From: Yponomeuta sedellus
Lineage: Eukaryota; Arthropoda; Insecta; Lepidoptera; Yponomeutidae
Reading direction: 5' to 3'
Length of the DNA stretch: 64,000 nt
NCBI GenBank assembly: GCA_934045075.1
Contig: OW203721.1
Coordinates: forward strand, 26,098,181-26,162,180
Under the pieces are notes generated by a model that was not told the DNA's origin, searched no databases, and saw nothing but the letters and a program-made list of their open reading frames with translations. Position 1 is the stretch's first letter; each line of letters opens with the position of its first letter. Both the position numbers and the translations under genes were made by a program. Positions 21,991 to 34,619 of this stretch are shown here, piece after piece.

Positions 21991-22850
21991 AGGATTGTTG
22001 ATGCAGATAATAAATGACTATATCGTAGAAGACTTTTGCTATAATCTGTCATCATCGTTACACGTTTACTTTCGGTGGCTTTGAGTTTCATGTCAAATAA
22101 ATTGTCGCCAAATTACCTATTTGATCGTCTCGTAGCTATAATAATAATAAAAGCTTGACCAAATGTTCTTTATTTTTCATTGTTTTTATTCGTACGAATC
22201 AGAAAATTAAGTGACATACATATTCACCAAAAAACGTTGCCAAGCAACTAGAAAAGGTCTATGAAAAAATATAAATCTACTTGCAACAAAAAGACTCTAT
22301 ATCCTCATGCATAGTAGTCGTGCACAATTGTGTTTGCTGAAATTTCCAAATCCCTACCAGAAATAATATGCCCAAAAAAGTTTGATATCAATTCTCACCA
22401 AATTGCGTTTTTAAAGAAAAGGATATCTAATAGGTACCTAGTTTGGAGAGCATTTACATATCCATTTCAACAACAAAAAAACATTTGTTTTACTATTACT
22501 GGACCAAAAGAATTTATAACCACGTAGGTACTTTTCATATCCGTAGACTCCGAGACAAACCCGGAGATATAAAACGAGCGCTGTATTTCAGGATCTTCGG
22601 TAGTAGAAGATCAGGATCGTCTTACCTACTTCTCCGAGATTTAGGCGCGAATGTGTAATGTTCTGAAGTCCAAGGTACTGTACTAGCACTATATTTATTA
22701 AAACGCTGAATTAGAAATAATACTTTCTTTTTATTATATTTTTTATCACGAAAACCTAGACTAGCTGGGAGTCTCAAACACGACTGACACCTAAACCAAA
22801 CGTAATGATATAAATGATAATAATAGGTAATAATGAATGAGATGACCTAC
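21990..22850. other. intergenic, no gene seen
   Basis: AT-rich; no supported exon. Confidence 0.5.
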
Positions 22851-22854
22851 CAGT

Positions 22855-23200
22855 GGTATCTTCACTCACACTAGATGGGTGAAGGGACCACTCCGACGCT
22901 GTAGTGCCTGGGACATGGTTTTATAGATGGTGTAGGCTTGCCCAGCACCTATACCATCCTGACAGCTTAGTCGGCCTAGCCCACAGGAAAGACTAGTCAA
23001 TACGTGCGGAGCCAACCAAGCCACGAGTTTCCTCACGATGTTTTCCTTCACCGTTAGCGTGTGGTATTGCGACTGCAAATTCGCAAATGTACGTAACTTT
23101 GAAATTAAACAAAGTCATTGGTACATGCCCGCACTCGGGATCGAACCTGGGGCTCTCGCTTGCCAGTCCATGGTTCTACCCACTGAGCTACCACCGCCAA
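22855..23200 (-). mobile_element. SINE family S3, near full length, minus
   Basis: The tRNA-like head at about 23130-23200 (minus: GGTGGTAGCTCAGTGGGTAG, box B GGTTCGATCCC) is followed by a body with ACGCTAACGGTGAAGGAAAA and a 3' part with CCAGGCACTACAGCG. Same element as 49247-49620 in the opposite direction. Confidence 0.8.
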
Positions 23201-23644
23201 ACGTAATATTCTTCAAATAATTCGAACTCAGCCAGACGGCTACGCCGGCCAGCTACTATAAAGAAGTATCGTTACAGTACATTGCGACTGAAAAAAAAAT
23301 TCATAGCATCTATAGTTACAAATTATTAAACGTCGTTGCTTCATTGTTACAACCAATTACGGACACCACAGTACCTTACCTCATAATTTGGCAGTCCTTA
23401 CCTTCATCCAACATTAAGTTTCATTCAGTTGGACCAAAGGGTCTAATGTAAACACATTTATTTTTTACAAGTTGTACTGTTGTTTAAAACCTGAGTGTTT
23501 GAGGTGTTCTAATACCTCAGCGCTTAAAATAGCCAATCCGCGATGGGCACGCGTGGTAATTAAGCCCATACTCTCCCTCTGAGAGAAGGCCTGTGCCCTG
23601 CAGTAGGACGTTTATATCCTACCTTAAAAAAATGTGACTCTGTA

Positions 23645-23890
23645 TTTATCTGTGGCATTTATTCCGAGCGCTTCGTTGGTGCCGGATGTCATGTAATGGC
23701 AGTCGTTAAGCCATGTCAGAAGCCTTATGGGCGGCCTGTTAACTTCCGACAGTAACACCCGCCACTGCCTTACAATTAGCCACCAACCCGGCCTTGGCCC
23801 CTGTGGTGAAGTTTGGCCTAACGTTCCTGCGGTGCAGGAAGAGACTCGTGCCCCAGCAGTGGGGATATTATACGAAGGGTTGATATCAAC
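23645..23890 (+). mobile_element. SINE-A, 5'-truncated, plus
   Basis: From GTGGCATTTATTCCGAGCGC to GTGCCCCAGCAGTGGGGATA. Its segment 23740-23770, in reverse complement, is found exactly at the junction of the tandem duplication at 26394-26424. Confidence 0.8.
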
Positions 23891-23924
23891 AACGAGGAAA
23901 CAACTTGATAGACATTTACTTACT

Positions 23925-24040
23925 TGGATGTTTACATGTTTGTGATGTCATTGTTTCTGGTTCCCACGACACAGGTTATCCTAGTGTGGGGCCAGAAGCA
24001 ATGTATGTGCCTGTACGTACAATAACATAATGTTATGTTA
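23925..24040 (+). mobile_element. SINE body (family S2), no head
   Basis: TGGATGTTTACATGTTTGTG to TATGTGCCTGTACGTAC, as at 5795. Confidence 0.7.
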
Positions 24041-24077
24041 TTTCTCCCCGCTTTCTATCAACGGTTTCTTTACATGT

Positions 24078-24370
24078 AGCCAAAGCTGCGATTGCAACCC
24101 TGCATGTCCCCACTGCTGAGGCACGGGTCTCTTCCTGCATTGCAGAAAGGTTAGGCCATACTCCACCACGGGGGCCAAGTCCGGTCTGGTGGAGGATTGT
24201 AAGACCGTGGCGGGCCTTACCTACTGTCAGAAGTTATCAAGCCGCCCATAACGCCTCTGACATGACTTAACAACTGCCATTACATGATAGCCGGCACCCG
24301 CGGCTTAAAGTGCCTTGCGAAGCACGGAAGCGCTCGGAAAATGCCACTAGCGGTAGTAACGGGACGGTCA
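24078..24370 (-). mobile_element. SINE-A, minus
   Basis: From CCCTGCATGTCCCCACTGC to CGGTAGTAACGGGACGGTCA. AGCCAAAGCTG lies on both sides (about 24067-24077 and 24370-24380), a likely target duplication. Its left part sits outside, and its right part inside, the tandem duplication. Confidence 0.8.
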
Positions 24371-26393
24371 GCCAAAGCTGAACGACATGAAATAGGTACC
24401 TGATGTAAGTATTCTACTTCTTACCACAAGTGTAAGTAGTTCTTAAGAATGTGTAGGTATGATAGGTGAAGACATGTTGTTTGGTATTTTATTTATCTTT
24501 GTACAGTACCATAAAAATACTCACTCATTAGTGAAGCCTTGAAATTAACGGGAACTAACTTTAATTTAACGGTACCTCAAATTGACAGCCATGATATGCT
24601 ATCTCTTAGCGTAGGTACCTAACTGTAAAAAAAATCGGCTACATAAGTGTCAGGCTCCGCGCCTTGTAGTGTTTTTAATTTATATTAGGATTTTTATATT
24701 AAATAGTACATTAACTACTTTATACAAGTAATGAAACTAATATATTATGGAATTTTTGCGAATTTTCCTTTTATACGTTGATCGATTACAATTCGGCGCC
24801 AAATTAGCCTGATAGTTTTACATTTAATGTCGTTAATCATTACATATGCCTGATTTTTGTCATGTTTCTACAAGCAATAATTTACCGGAGAGGCGGGCCC
24901 TGTATGCTACCTAACTCTTTGGGCTTTGGGAGGTATTTCGCAAACGGATACCGGAAACGAAAAATGGGTTTCCAACACTCACAAAGCTTTTAAAGGATCA
25001 ATTTAATGATACCCACACTAGGTACATGGGGTTTTTATAAAAATATCACCCCTAATTTAGAGACGTTTTTTTTTGTTAAAGATAATTTAAAGATTTGGTT
25101 TTACCGTTTGGTCGAGGTGATAATATAATTGAATTTAAATAATATGTTACCCTATGCCAAATTTTAGTTTTAGTATCTCTAAGGTAAGCGTACTAGGCGT
25201 ACCGAACGTCCCTACAGACGAGGTCCCCGTTGTCCTTATTGACTACGGAGCCCTAAAAATCTCGGTTATAGCACAGATATTATCGTCCGATATTAAATAC
25301 CACCATATTGCGTGCCTTTAATTTGAGACTGGCTTTGCCAGGGCCTCTTGGGGCTAAATAACCAACGGGGTTGTTTCTAGAATGATCTATTACTGACACA
25401 CCTAAAGAGTTCCCTTATTAGAGTTTGAATTTAACAATAACTTTTATTCTTGATTTTTAATTTTAGAAATATCAGGTCTTTTATAATTTTCTTCAATTCG
25501 CTCTTTATTGCCCGGTAAATTATGGTCCTACATAGAAGAATTTCTATTCATTTTAACACAAGATTTTAGTCATTACCCACAAAACACCACCGCCAAAGAG
25601 CAGAAAACACGTACCTACCTACTAAATATTTTAAAAAAGTTGGTATTTTGCTCATAAATTTTTCAAGGGTTAAAAATCTGTTGTAAATGAAAATACTCCC
25701 GTCATATTTAGACTATGTCCGCCCGAAGAAGAACTTCGTAGATAGATAAATTTACCTTTTTAATACATACAATTTTTGCTCTTGTAGGTTAGGCCTACAT
25801 GCGTTCTGTTTTTGTCACAACCACGCCAGGACGTGAACTGTTTATTGTGAATTCATCTTATCTAACGTTGATCTTATTTAAGACTGAATTCTTTATGTAG
25901 TTTTATTTAAAAACAAAAAGGTAAGATTATTCTTCAAATAAAGTTTAATGTACTACTACTACTAGTTTATTCTGCAAAAAATATATGATGTTTTTCCATC
26001 GGTGGCGCTGCATGGAGCCCCTTAAGGCGCTACGCGGTACTATCGCCGCCAGTGGAATAAAAATCATAACCCGTTTTTTTTTTGTCTTTCAAAAAGTAAA
26101 ACCATAAATCCTGACAACTATGACCACTGATTTTGAAACTTACAGTCTAGAACCTAGCATCAACTTCCTAGGACTTTAATCTTTCTTGCAAAACTGATTT
26201 AAAGTCCTCGATTCTTAGACCTAGGTTCTTGTTAGAAGGTTTTAAAAAGGTCTAATATGTTTATTAAAATTCATGTTGAACAATATCACTATTTTCTACT
26301 GATGGCGTGAGCACCGCGTGGCGTCTTATAATGTTATTATAGGAAAAAAACATGAAACACTTGAAACTGTGATAAATACAAATAAACATTTAT
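24230..26393. repeat. tandem duplication, unit 1 (2164 bp)
   Basis: Base x in this unit equals base x+2188 in the next. The blocks compared by eye from start to end show no indel and no mismatch was noticed. Content: the right part of a SINE-A, AT-rich non-coding DNA, and a family C element at about 26003-26325. No gene is seen in it. Confidence 0.95.
26003..26325. mobile_element. family C inverted-repeat element
   Basis: Ends with mirrored wording: CTTAAGGCGCTACGCGGTAC at left and GCACCGCGTGGCGTCTTATA at right, with GCCAGTGGAATAAAA inside. Also present at 28191-28513 in unit 2. Relatives: 31370 and 43065. Confidence 0.6.
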
Positions 26394-26417
26394 AGGCAGT
26401 GGCGGGTGTTACTGTCG
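26394..26417. repeat. templated insertion at duplication junction
   Basis: Between the units lies AGGCAGTGGCGGGTGTTACT plus a few bases. With the first bases of unit 2 it forms a 31-nt match (26394-26424) to the reverse complement of 23740-23770 in the nearby plus-strand SINE-A. Confidence 0.85.
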
Positions 26418-28581
26418 GAAGTTATCAAGCCGCCCATAACGCCTCTGACATGACTTAACAACTGCCATTACATGATAGCCGGCACCCGCGGCTTAAAGTG
26501 CCTTGCGAAGCACGGAAGCGCTCGGAAAATGCCACTAGCGGTAGTAACGGGACGGTCAGCCAAAGCTGAACGACATGAAATAGGTACCTGATGTAAGTAT
26601 TCTACTTCTTACCACAAGTGTAAGTAGTTCTTAAGAATGTGTAGGTATGATAGGTGAAGACATGTTGTTTGGTATTTTATTTATCTTTGTACAGTACCAT
26701 AAAAATACTCACTCATTAGTGAAGCCTTGAAATTAACGGGAACTAACTTTAATTTAACGGTACCTCAAATTGACAGCCATGATATGCTATCTCTTAGCGT
26801 AGGTACCTAACTGTAAAAAAAATCGGCTACATAAGTGTCAGGCTCCGCGCCTTGTAGTGTTTTTAATTTATATTAGGATTTTTATATTAAATAGTACATT
26901 AACTACTTTATACAAGTAATGAAACTAATATATTATGGAATTTTTGCGAATTTTCCTTTTATACGTTGATCGATTACAATTCGGCGCCAAATTAGCCTGA
27001 TAGTTTTACATTTAATGTCGTTAATCATTACATATGCCTGATTTTTGTCATGTTTCTACAAGCAATAATTTACCGGAGAGGCGGGCCCTGTATGCTACCT
27101 AACTCTTTGGGCTTTGGGAGGTATTTCGCAAACGGATACCGGAAACGAAAAATGGGTTTCCAACACTCACAAAGCTTTTAAAGGATCAATTTAATGATAC
27201 CCACACTAGGTACATGGGGTTTTTATAAAAATATCACCCCTAATTTAGAGACGTTTTTTTTTGTTAAAGATAATTTAAAGATTTGGTTTTACCGTTTGGT
27301 CGAGGTGATAATATAATTGAATTTAAATAATATGTTACCCTATGCCAAATTTTAGTTTTAGTATCTCTAAGGTAAGCGTACTAGGCGTACCGAACGTCCC
27401 TACAGACGAGGTCCCCGTTGTCCTTATTGACTACGGAGCCCTAAAAATCTCGGTTATAGCACAGATATTATCGTCCGATATTAAATACCACCATATTGCG
27501 TGCCTTTAATTTGAGACTGGCTTTGCCAGGGCCTCTTGGGGCTAAATAACCAACGGGGTTGTTTCTAGAATGATCTATTACTGACACACCTAAAGAGTTC
27601 CCTTATTAGAGTTTGAATTTAACAATAACTTTTATTCTTGATTTTTAATTTTAGAAATATCAGGTCTTTTATAATTTTCTTCAATTCGCTCTTTATTGCC
27701 CGGTAAATTATGGTCCTACATAGAAGAATTTCTATTCATTTTAACACAAGATTTTAGTCATTACCCACAAAACACCACCGCCAAAGAGCAGAAAACACGT
27801 ACCTACCTACTAAATATTTTAAAAAAGTTGGTATTTTGCTCATAAATTTTTCAAGGGTTAAAAATCTGTTGTAAATGAAAATACTCCCGTCATATTTAGA
27901 CTATGTCCGCCCGAAGAAGAACTTCGTAGATAGATAAATTTACCTTTTTAATACATACAATTTTTGCTCTTGTAGGTTAGGCCTACATGCGTTCTGTTTT
28001 TGTCACAACCACGCCAGGACGTGAACTGTTTATTGTGAATTCATCTTATCTAACGTTGATCTTATTTAAGACTGAATTCTTTATGTAGTTTTATTTAAAA
28101 ACAAAAAGGTAAGATTATTCTTCAAATAAAGTTTAATGTACTACTACTACTAGTTTATTCTGCAAAAAATATATGATGTTTTTCCATCGGTGGCGCTGCA
28201 TGGAGCCCCTTAAGGCGCTACGCGGTACTATCGCCGCCAGTGGAATAAAAATCATAACCCGTTTTTTTTTTGTCTTTCAAAAAGTAAAACCATAAATCCT
28301 GACAACTATGACCACTGATTTTGAAACTTACAGTCTAGAACCTAGCATCAACTTCCTAGGACTTTAATCTTTCTTGCAAAACTGATTTAAAGTCCTCGAT
28401 TCTTAGACCTAGGTTCTTGTTAGAAGGTTTTAAAAAGGTCTAATATGTTTATTAAAATTCATGTTGAACAATATCACTATTTTCTACTGATGGCGTGAGC
28501 ACCGCGTGGCGTCTTATAATGTTATTATAGGAAAAAAACATGAAACACTTGAAACTGTGATAAATACAAATAAACATTTAT
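26418..28581. repeat. tandem duplication, unit 2 (2164 bp)
   Basis: Second copy of 24230-26393. After 28581 the sequence diverges (TTACTTTTAAATATTTTATG), giving the original right flank. Confidence 0.95.
28191..28513. mobile_element. family C inverted-repeat element (duplicate)
   Basis: Identical to 26003-26325 by virtue of the tandem duplication. Confidence 0.6.
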
Positions 28582-29274
28582 TTACTTTTAAATATTTTAT
28601 GTACACACGTTTACGGTAATTATCACAAAGTCAATATACTAAATTTGTTCACCTATAAAGAAACTTATTTAGAGATAAATACATAGGTAGCCTTAAGAGA
28701 TTGGAAACCGATGATTAATTATTTAAACACATATTCACTCTGAGTCAACGTTTTGAAAATATCTCTCTAAATATTCTATACTATTTTACATTACTTGATA
28801 TCTCTACAATTTGGACAGAAAAAAAAAGCTAAGGCCTTTTCACGTTTTCGATTAACTCGTAAAACGACATGTGGTGTCCCTGAGTAGTGCCTTAGATCAT
28901 AACTCTTGCATAGCGAAAGACAAAAATAAAATTTCCAACGAACAGTTACAAAAACTATAAGTACGCTCAATGCCAGTTAGAATCTCCCCGGATAAAAACG
29001 AACCTTAATAACAAACTTACAATACGTGAAAACAGCGTGTTATTGAAATAGTGCAAAACCTGGAAACAGTTTCTTTAGTGTTAATAAATTAAACCACTTC
29101 CATGTAGGTAAGCAAAACTTTTTTTATATAGCCTATATACGATTACGTCCCACTGCATGGCACCAGCTTTCTTTCAGAAAGAGAGTATGGGATTAATTAC
29201 CATGCGTGCCCACCGCGGATTGGCAAATTCACTCGCTGAGTATTTCTTAATGATTCGCGATACTCATACATAGT

Positions 29275-29607
29275 CATATATTAAACGGGTCAAATCGCGA
29301 TTATTTATTAGGTAAAACGTAATTACCTTATTTCCCGACGTTTCGGCAGCGTTACAGTTGCCGTGGTCTCGGGTAGACTGTAGTGGCGAGTACTGTCAAT
29401 TATTGTGGGTAGTCACTGTTAATTTATCGCAGCTGGCCGACACACAATACTCACTACGTCAACGAATCGAATATTAGGTACCGAAGAATCGTTCAGGAAT
29501 CAATTGAAATTGAGACCACGGCAACTGTAACGCTGCCGAAACGTCTGGAAATAAGGTAATTACATTTTACCTAATAAATAATCGCGATTTGACCCGTTTA
29601 ATATATA
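29275..29607. mobile_element. non-autonomous element with long terminal inverted repeats
   Basis: The left arm ATATATTAAACGGGTCAAAT, AATCGCGATTATTTATTAGG and GACGTTTCGGCAGCGTTACA is mirrored at the right (TGTAACGCTGCCGAAACGTC to CCCGTTTAATATAT). The arms are about 90-100 bp with few mismatches. No transposase. Confidence 0.85.
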
Positions 29608-29614
29608 ACTATAT

Positions 29615-29830
29615 TCACGCGCTGAGTTAGTTATTTACCGCAAACACTCAGGTTTCCTCACCATGTTTAGCGAGTGGTGTTGCTACAATAACTTCACAAA
29701 TGTAAGCAAAAGAATAAAACAATGTTTTATTTAAAATAGTTTCATTTAAAATTGTTTGCTTTATATTTTATTTTGTCATTGTACTGTGTTTTAAGTAAAT
29801 AAATTATTTCAATTTCAATTTTCATTTCGA
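29615..29830 (-). repeat. S3 body fragment and LINE-like AT-rich tail
   Basis: CAGGTTTCCTCACCATGTTT and GTGGTGTTGCTACAATAAC are S3 wording. About 29790-29825 ends AAATAAATTATTTCAATTTC, a retroelement-style tail. Confidence 0.4.
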
Positions 29831-31365
29831 ACCTGACATTACCAAGATTAATATATGAAAAATAAAAATTGTAAAAACTTTACCTTTACCTTAATAAAAA
29901 GTGAAAAAAATGCTTTTAGGATTTTGAATTATTTCTGAAAATGTTGAAAGTTCAAATGTAACTAATTAATCTCACCGATTCAAGGAATACCTATATACTT
30001 ACTATTTCTCGATTTTAATCGAGTTTCAAGATAGTTGATTTGGGTCTAGGTATAGTGTAGCTGGCACTGTTCAAGCAATCAAGTGTAGTTACAAACTTTG
30101 CAGAAAATTATAACATGTAATGCTGAAGTACATAATTTTTTCTATTACGAGTATATAGTTCCGCCTTATTCGTTTAATAATAATAAGCTATCTGTCTACC
30201 TTATGGCTACTAAGACGAATATTAGAATAATAATTACAGATTACTTAAGTACCTCATACATTTTACTGACTATAGCACGGTATTTACTAAATGTTAAACT
30301 AAGGCCGACTTGCACCTTTGTCTTAAATGGGGCTTAAGTAGAATATAAATAAAATTCAATTTAAATGGTGGCTTAATTGTCATTTAAGAAGTTGTGTAGG
30401 TCGGCCTAAATGTCTAATTATCCGGTCGACAATGGCACTCTCATATCATATAATACATATTGATTTATCTGTTTCTGAGTTTACCTTGAAGATTTAGTCT
30501 TTTTAGAAGCTGTGGTAGTCATTTAAATACCGAGATTATATCTAAGTTGTATAGTCCACAATTAAATAACGAAAGAGCTCAATATAATTTAATTTTCGCA
30601 AATAATAATGCAAGTATTTATTTATAATATGTATGAATTACAATTAAAAATATTTTAAATGCATTACCCTACTACAGTTTGTCGGCTATTAAATAATATA
30701 ACATTTAGCTAATTGGAATGACAAACCCAACAATTACCAAACACTTGTTTATAAATTATAAAAAAAGTTTAGGCAAGGTAGTTCACAGTAAGTATATCTC
30801 GTAATGACAAGTAACTTAAAGTACCTACTGCTATAAACAGCTTAAATAATAAAATTACATTTGTACTAGGAAAACGCACATACCTCTTTTAAAGCCATGA
30901 ATTAATATAATACGCATCTAAATACCTATTTTTTTTTAATTTGTAAGTTTCTTAATTACTGTGCGTACAAAAACTAGACATCGCAAACATAGAAAACATA
31001 GTGCATAAAATCACTGTGAGGCGTTAAAAACAAAGAGATCCTATGAAACATTAATTTATTTACTTAATAAAATAAGTACCTAAGCAGTGAAATATGTATA
31101 CGTTATTTGTATTATATTTGTTACTGCGATCGTGAACGATGTGACACGGAAATCTTTAAACTATAGTTATAAATACCTACATCAACAACTATCTACAAAA
31201 TTACCTTTAGTTACGCTGAGTCGCCAGTTACACGCTTATTTATAAATCGCAGTAATTGACTTAAAAAAATCATCAATCAGGTTGTCCACGCGATGCGCCA
31301 CTAGACCTACTGATAGGTCAAAAAGCTGGCCAAATATACTACAAGAAGGAAATGATAGATATATC
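29830..31365. other. AT-rich intergenic DNA, no gene seen
   Basis: Strongly AT-rich. The short frame at 30098-30337 has no recognisable domain and no splice partner. Confidence 0.55.
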
Positions 31366-31369
31366 TTTG

Positions 31370-31785
31370 AGCCCAAGCGATGTTAACTAGCGCCACCAAT
31401 GAAATAAAAATTATAACTTGTTTTATAAGAATCTTTTTTTTTTCAAAGTATACATGACGAATCATAACAGTTGTGGCAACTATTTTTAGAAACTACAGTC
31501 TGGAACCTAGAGTAGACTTATCAATTTCAGCTAAAAACGGACGTTTTTGGGAAAACAGCTTTTAAGTCTTAAAAACCTATTTAGAGGCTAAGCTTTTAAG
31601 TCCTTTATTGTAAATTAATCTTACACCTAGGTTTTTTTTCAGTAGGTTTTAAGATTAGCTACTAAGATTTATTAAGATTTGTGATGTTCACTTTTTCCAA
31701 ATCCGCGTTATACTCGTAACAGACGATATGGTTATTTTCCATTGGTGGCAGTTAGCACCGCGTAGCGCCTTAAGAGCCAGCTTTC
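31370..31785. mobile_element. family C inverted-repeat element with small insertion
   Basis: GCGCCACCAATGAAATAAAA at left and CATTGGTGGCAGTTAGCACC at right, with GTGGCAACTATTTTTAGAAA inside. It is interrupted at 31569-31590 by a 22-bp insertion (listed separately). Confidence 0.65.
31569..31590. mobile_element. 22-bp remnant of the tRNA-like retroposon
   Basis: Only the fixed end TTAAAAACCTATTTAGAGGC plus two bases is present. It is flanked by a 12-bp direct repeat AGCTTTTAAGTC at 31557-31568 and 31591-31602. Confidence 0.75.
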
Positions 31786-32429
31786 GATGATAGACGAATC
31801 TCTATAGTGAATTATAACAAATGTCATTTTTCTATACATGATTTTCCCACTTTATACAACACGATTATGCTTAGGCAATAACTGTAGTTCAAACATATTG
31901 AACACATATTTCTCCACTTCACTCGCTTGCGAATAACCTGCTTCTCGCCTCCCGCATTCTTCGTAGCCGTCACACCTACGACAAAAGCAAACAAAACTTA
32001 AAGATGATCACCTTATACAATAAAAAAAATCGGGTTCATCCAAGACTGCTACATCCGACTATCCGGACACGATGCCCTCAGTTTTATACAGGTATATATT
32101 TTTTATTTAAAAGGTAAATCTTGTTGATTCTATGTCATAACATAATTATATTGTAGTTCATTTAAGATTACACTTATGTAGTTAATTTTTGTGTGGAATA
32201 TTTTAAGTAACATTAAGAGCGTTTTGGTTTAGCTGTAAGTCTTTATTGTATCTATCAAATAAATAATAAATAAATAAATTATGTGGAGCAATAGGTAACT
32301 AGCACCATCAGTGGTGTATATAACACTACTCTGACTGCCTTGTTTGTCTAGCGGCATCAAGTCTGATCAGTGATCACCATTCCGCAGATTGCTGGTTCGA
32401 TGCCCACGGCAGGCTGCCAAACATTTGTA

Positions 32430-32610
32430 CTAATAGCCTCATATATTAAATATAGTGCTTAATAGCTTTGTGATGGCTGATTGAGGGTAGTCTGAAACCT
32501 CATCAGCCGAAGATGCGAGCCAGCCATCAGTCTTCTCGTCACCACGTTGACTGTAACTTCGTCGAAACATCGAGGTAAAATAGCAATATTACTACGCCAT
32601 TAAGCCCCGA
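32430..32610. repeat. dispersed repeat fragment ('cgtcgaaacatcgaggtaa')
   Basis: GTAACTTCGTCGAAACATCG then GGTAAAATAGCAATATTACT resembles the ends of the 29275 class of element, but the partner arm was not found. Confidence 0.35.
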
Positions 32611-32859
32611 AAATATTCTAAGTAATGACCTCAGTCTGGGTGTAAGATAAGATAAGATGTTTGTGATTTTCTTGTCTGGTTATCACAGTACAGGGTATCC
32701 TAGTTTGGGACCCGGACATGTGATTTGGTTGTGTAATTATTTAATATAAAAATTGGGTCATGGTGTTTGTTATAGAGCTCGTCCGAAACAGCTTCACCGA
32801 TTTGTGTCCTTTTTTGTATGTATATTTGGTACTTCTTCTTCAGGCTATATATAATATGT

Positions 32860-33130
32860 AGTCCACTGCTGGACATAGCCCTCCCCTCTAGAGCGCCATA
32901 GCGCCCTGTCTTCAGCTTGCCGCATCCAGCATCTGCCGGCAGTTTTTCGCAGATCATCACCCCACCTGGTCGGAGGGCGTCCTACACTACGTTTGCCGAG
33001 TCGCGGTCTCCACTCAAGAACGCATTTACTCCAACGGTTGTCGGTTCTTCGCGAGATATGGCCAGCCCACTGCCACTTCAGCTTGCTGATTCTCTGAGCT
33101 ATGTTGATAACTTTGGTCGATATTCGGTAC
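32860..33130 (-). mobile_element. LINE C-terminal fragment, minus
   Basis: An uninterrupted minus frame reads AQRISKLKWQWAGHISRRTD, NRWSKCVLEWRPRLGKRSVG, RPPTRWSDDLRKTAGRCWM and ends YVQQWTT. This is the C-terminal tail of a lepidopteran non-LTR polyprotein. The catalytic domains are missing. Confidence 0.75.
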
Positions 33131-33294
33131 GTCGTAGGCTAATTATTCTGGCATAAGAACGTTTGCTAGGCCAGCTAGTCTAATATGTAAGAATCTCGTA
33201 ATACACAGTGTTTATTATTTATATTTGTTTGTGTATTTGGTAGGTCTGAGAATAGGAATCTTAATAAATATAGAATAGGAACTGCTGTGTGGCG

Positions 33295-33530
33295 TCGGCC
33301 TAGAGAATAGCACCAACCCTATTTCTTCCCGCGGGTGTCGTAAAAGGCGACTAAGGCACACAAACCGGGGGGTAGGCAGCAGCGCCCCCTGCAGTACAAT
33401 TCCACCGAACTGCGATCCCCAACCCGCATGCCCAGCGTGGGGATTATGGGCATTACCCCCTATGATAGCGCAACGTGGCGCTCTTTGGGGGAGGGCTGTG
33501 TCCAGCAGTGGACTGGTATAGCCTGACGCC
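33295..33530 (+). mobile_element. probable retroelement 3' fragment
   Basis: CGCGGGTGTCGTAAAAGGCG then GGGGGAGGGCTGTGTCCAGC and AGTGGACTGGTATAGCCTGA. The last block recurs at 3300-3330. Confidence 0.5.
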
Positions 33531-34619
33531 GAGAATAGGTCGTACGCTAGTTTTGCTGGGTCAGCCAATTATTATATATATTTTGAATATATTTTGTATC
33601 ACTTACAACATCAATGGTCCCCGTGGTACAACTATGGAATTGTTATTGTTTACGCCATTGATGGTAGTTTATTAAATCGTATTGCAATTTGCACCATCAT
33701 AGTGCAAGCTGCGCTTCATTGATGTTAGTTGTTAATTGGTGCATACGCATATTGTATATGAAACTGAGGACTCAATGACTCTGAGGCTCTGATCTACATA
33801 GTAGGCACCTGTACTCTAAACACGTTTTAAACTGCATCTTAGTAAGGCAATTAGATTTTTGCCGGAGACGTTATCTAGTAACGGCTTTCCGCCATTTTGG
33901 GGCTGTTGGCCGCATTAAGTCACTTCTGAACTAATTAAGGAGTGAGGTAATGTGATAGACCGACCTCGCTAGTGCCACAGTGGGCACGCGTGTTAATTAA
34001 GCCCATACTCTCCCTGAGCGCAGGCCTGTGTCTGCAGTGGGATGTTTAGAGGCTACGTAAAAATCTCGCTAGTCACGTTTCAAGGCGGCTCAAAATGTAA
34101 ACATTATGCCGCTTTTGAGTTAAAATTTGCTGTGACTTAGGTACACCCAAAGGTGGGTTCCCAAATTTAAGACCTAACATATGTAATTTTTTATGATCAT
34201 TTGTATAGAATGTTATTAATGACTAAATCATTTATTTTATTTTTAGAATGTTTCATTTACACCCATAAAATAAATTATTTATCACATATTTTTTTGGGGA
34301 TTGTCATATTATAATCAAGTGATCTTAACATTAAAGCCTTATTCGCGTGATATATATATTTTCGTTTAATTTATAGTTACAGAAATAATATTGCAGTTGG
34401 ATGTACATATTTTTATTGCAGGCATAGAGAGTCTAGAATCATTATTTTTAAAAGTTTAAATAAATATTAATTACATAAGTAATTTAAATATGCATGAAAT
34501 AATATGTATGATAATATTAAAATTACTTTCAAATTTAATATAATTAATAGATATATTTATGGTTGGATTGATTATTTTATTTTTAAAGTGATTATTTTTA
34601 TTTCTAAAGTGATTATTTA

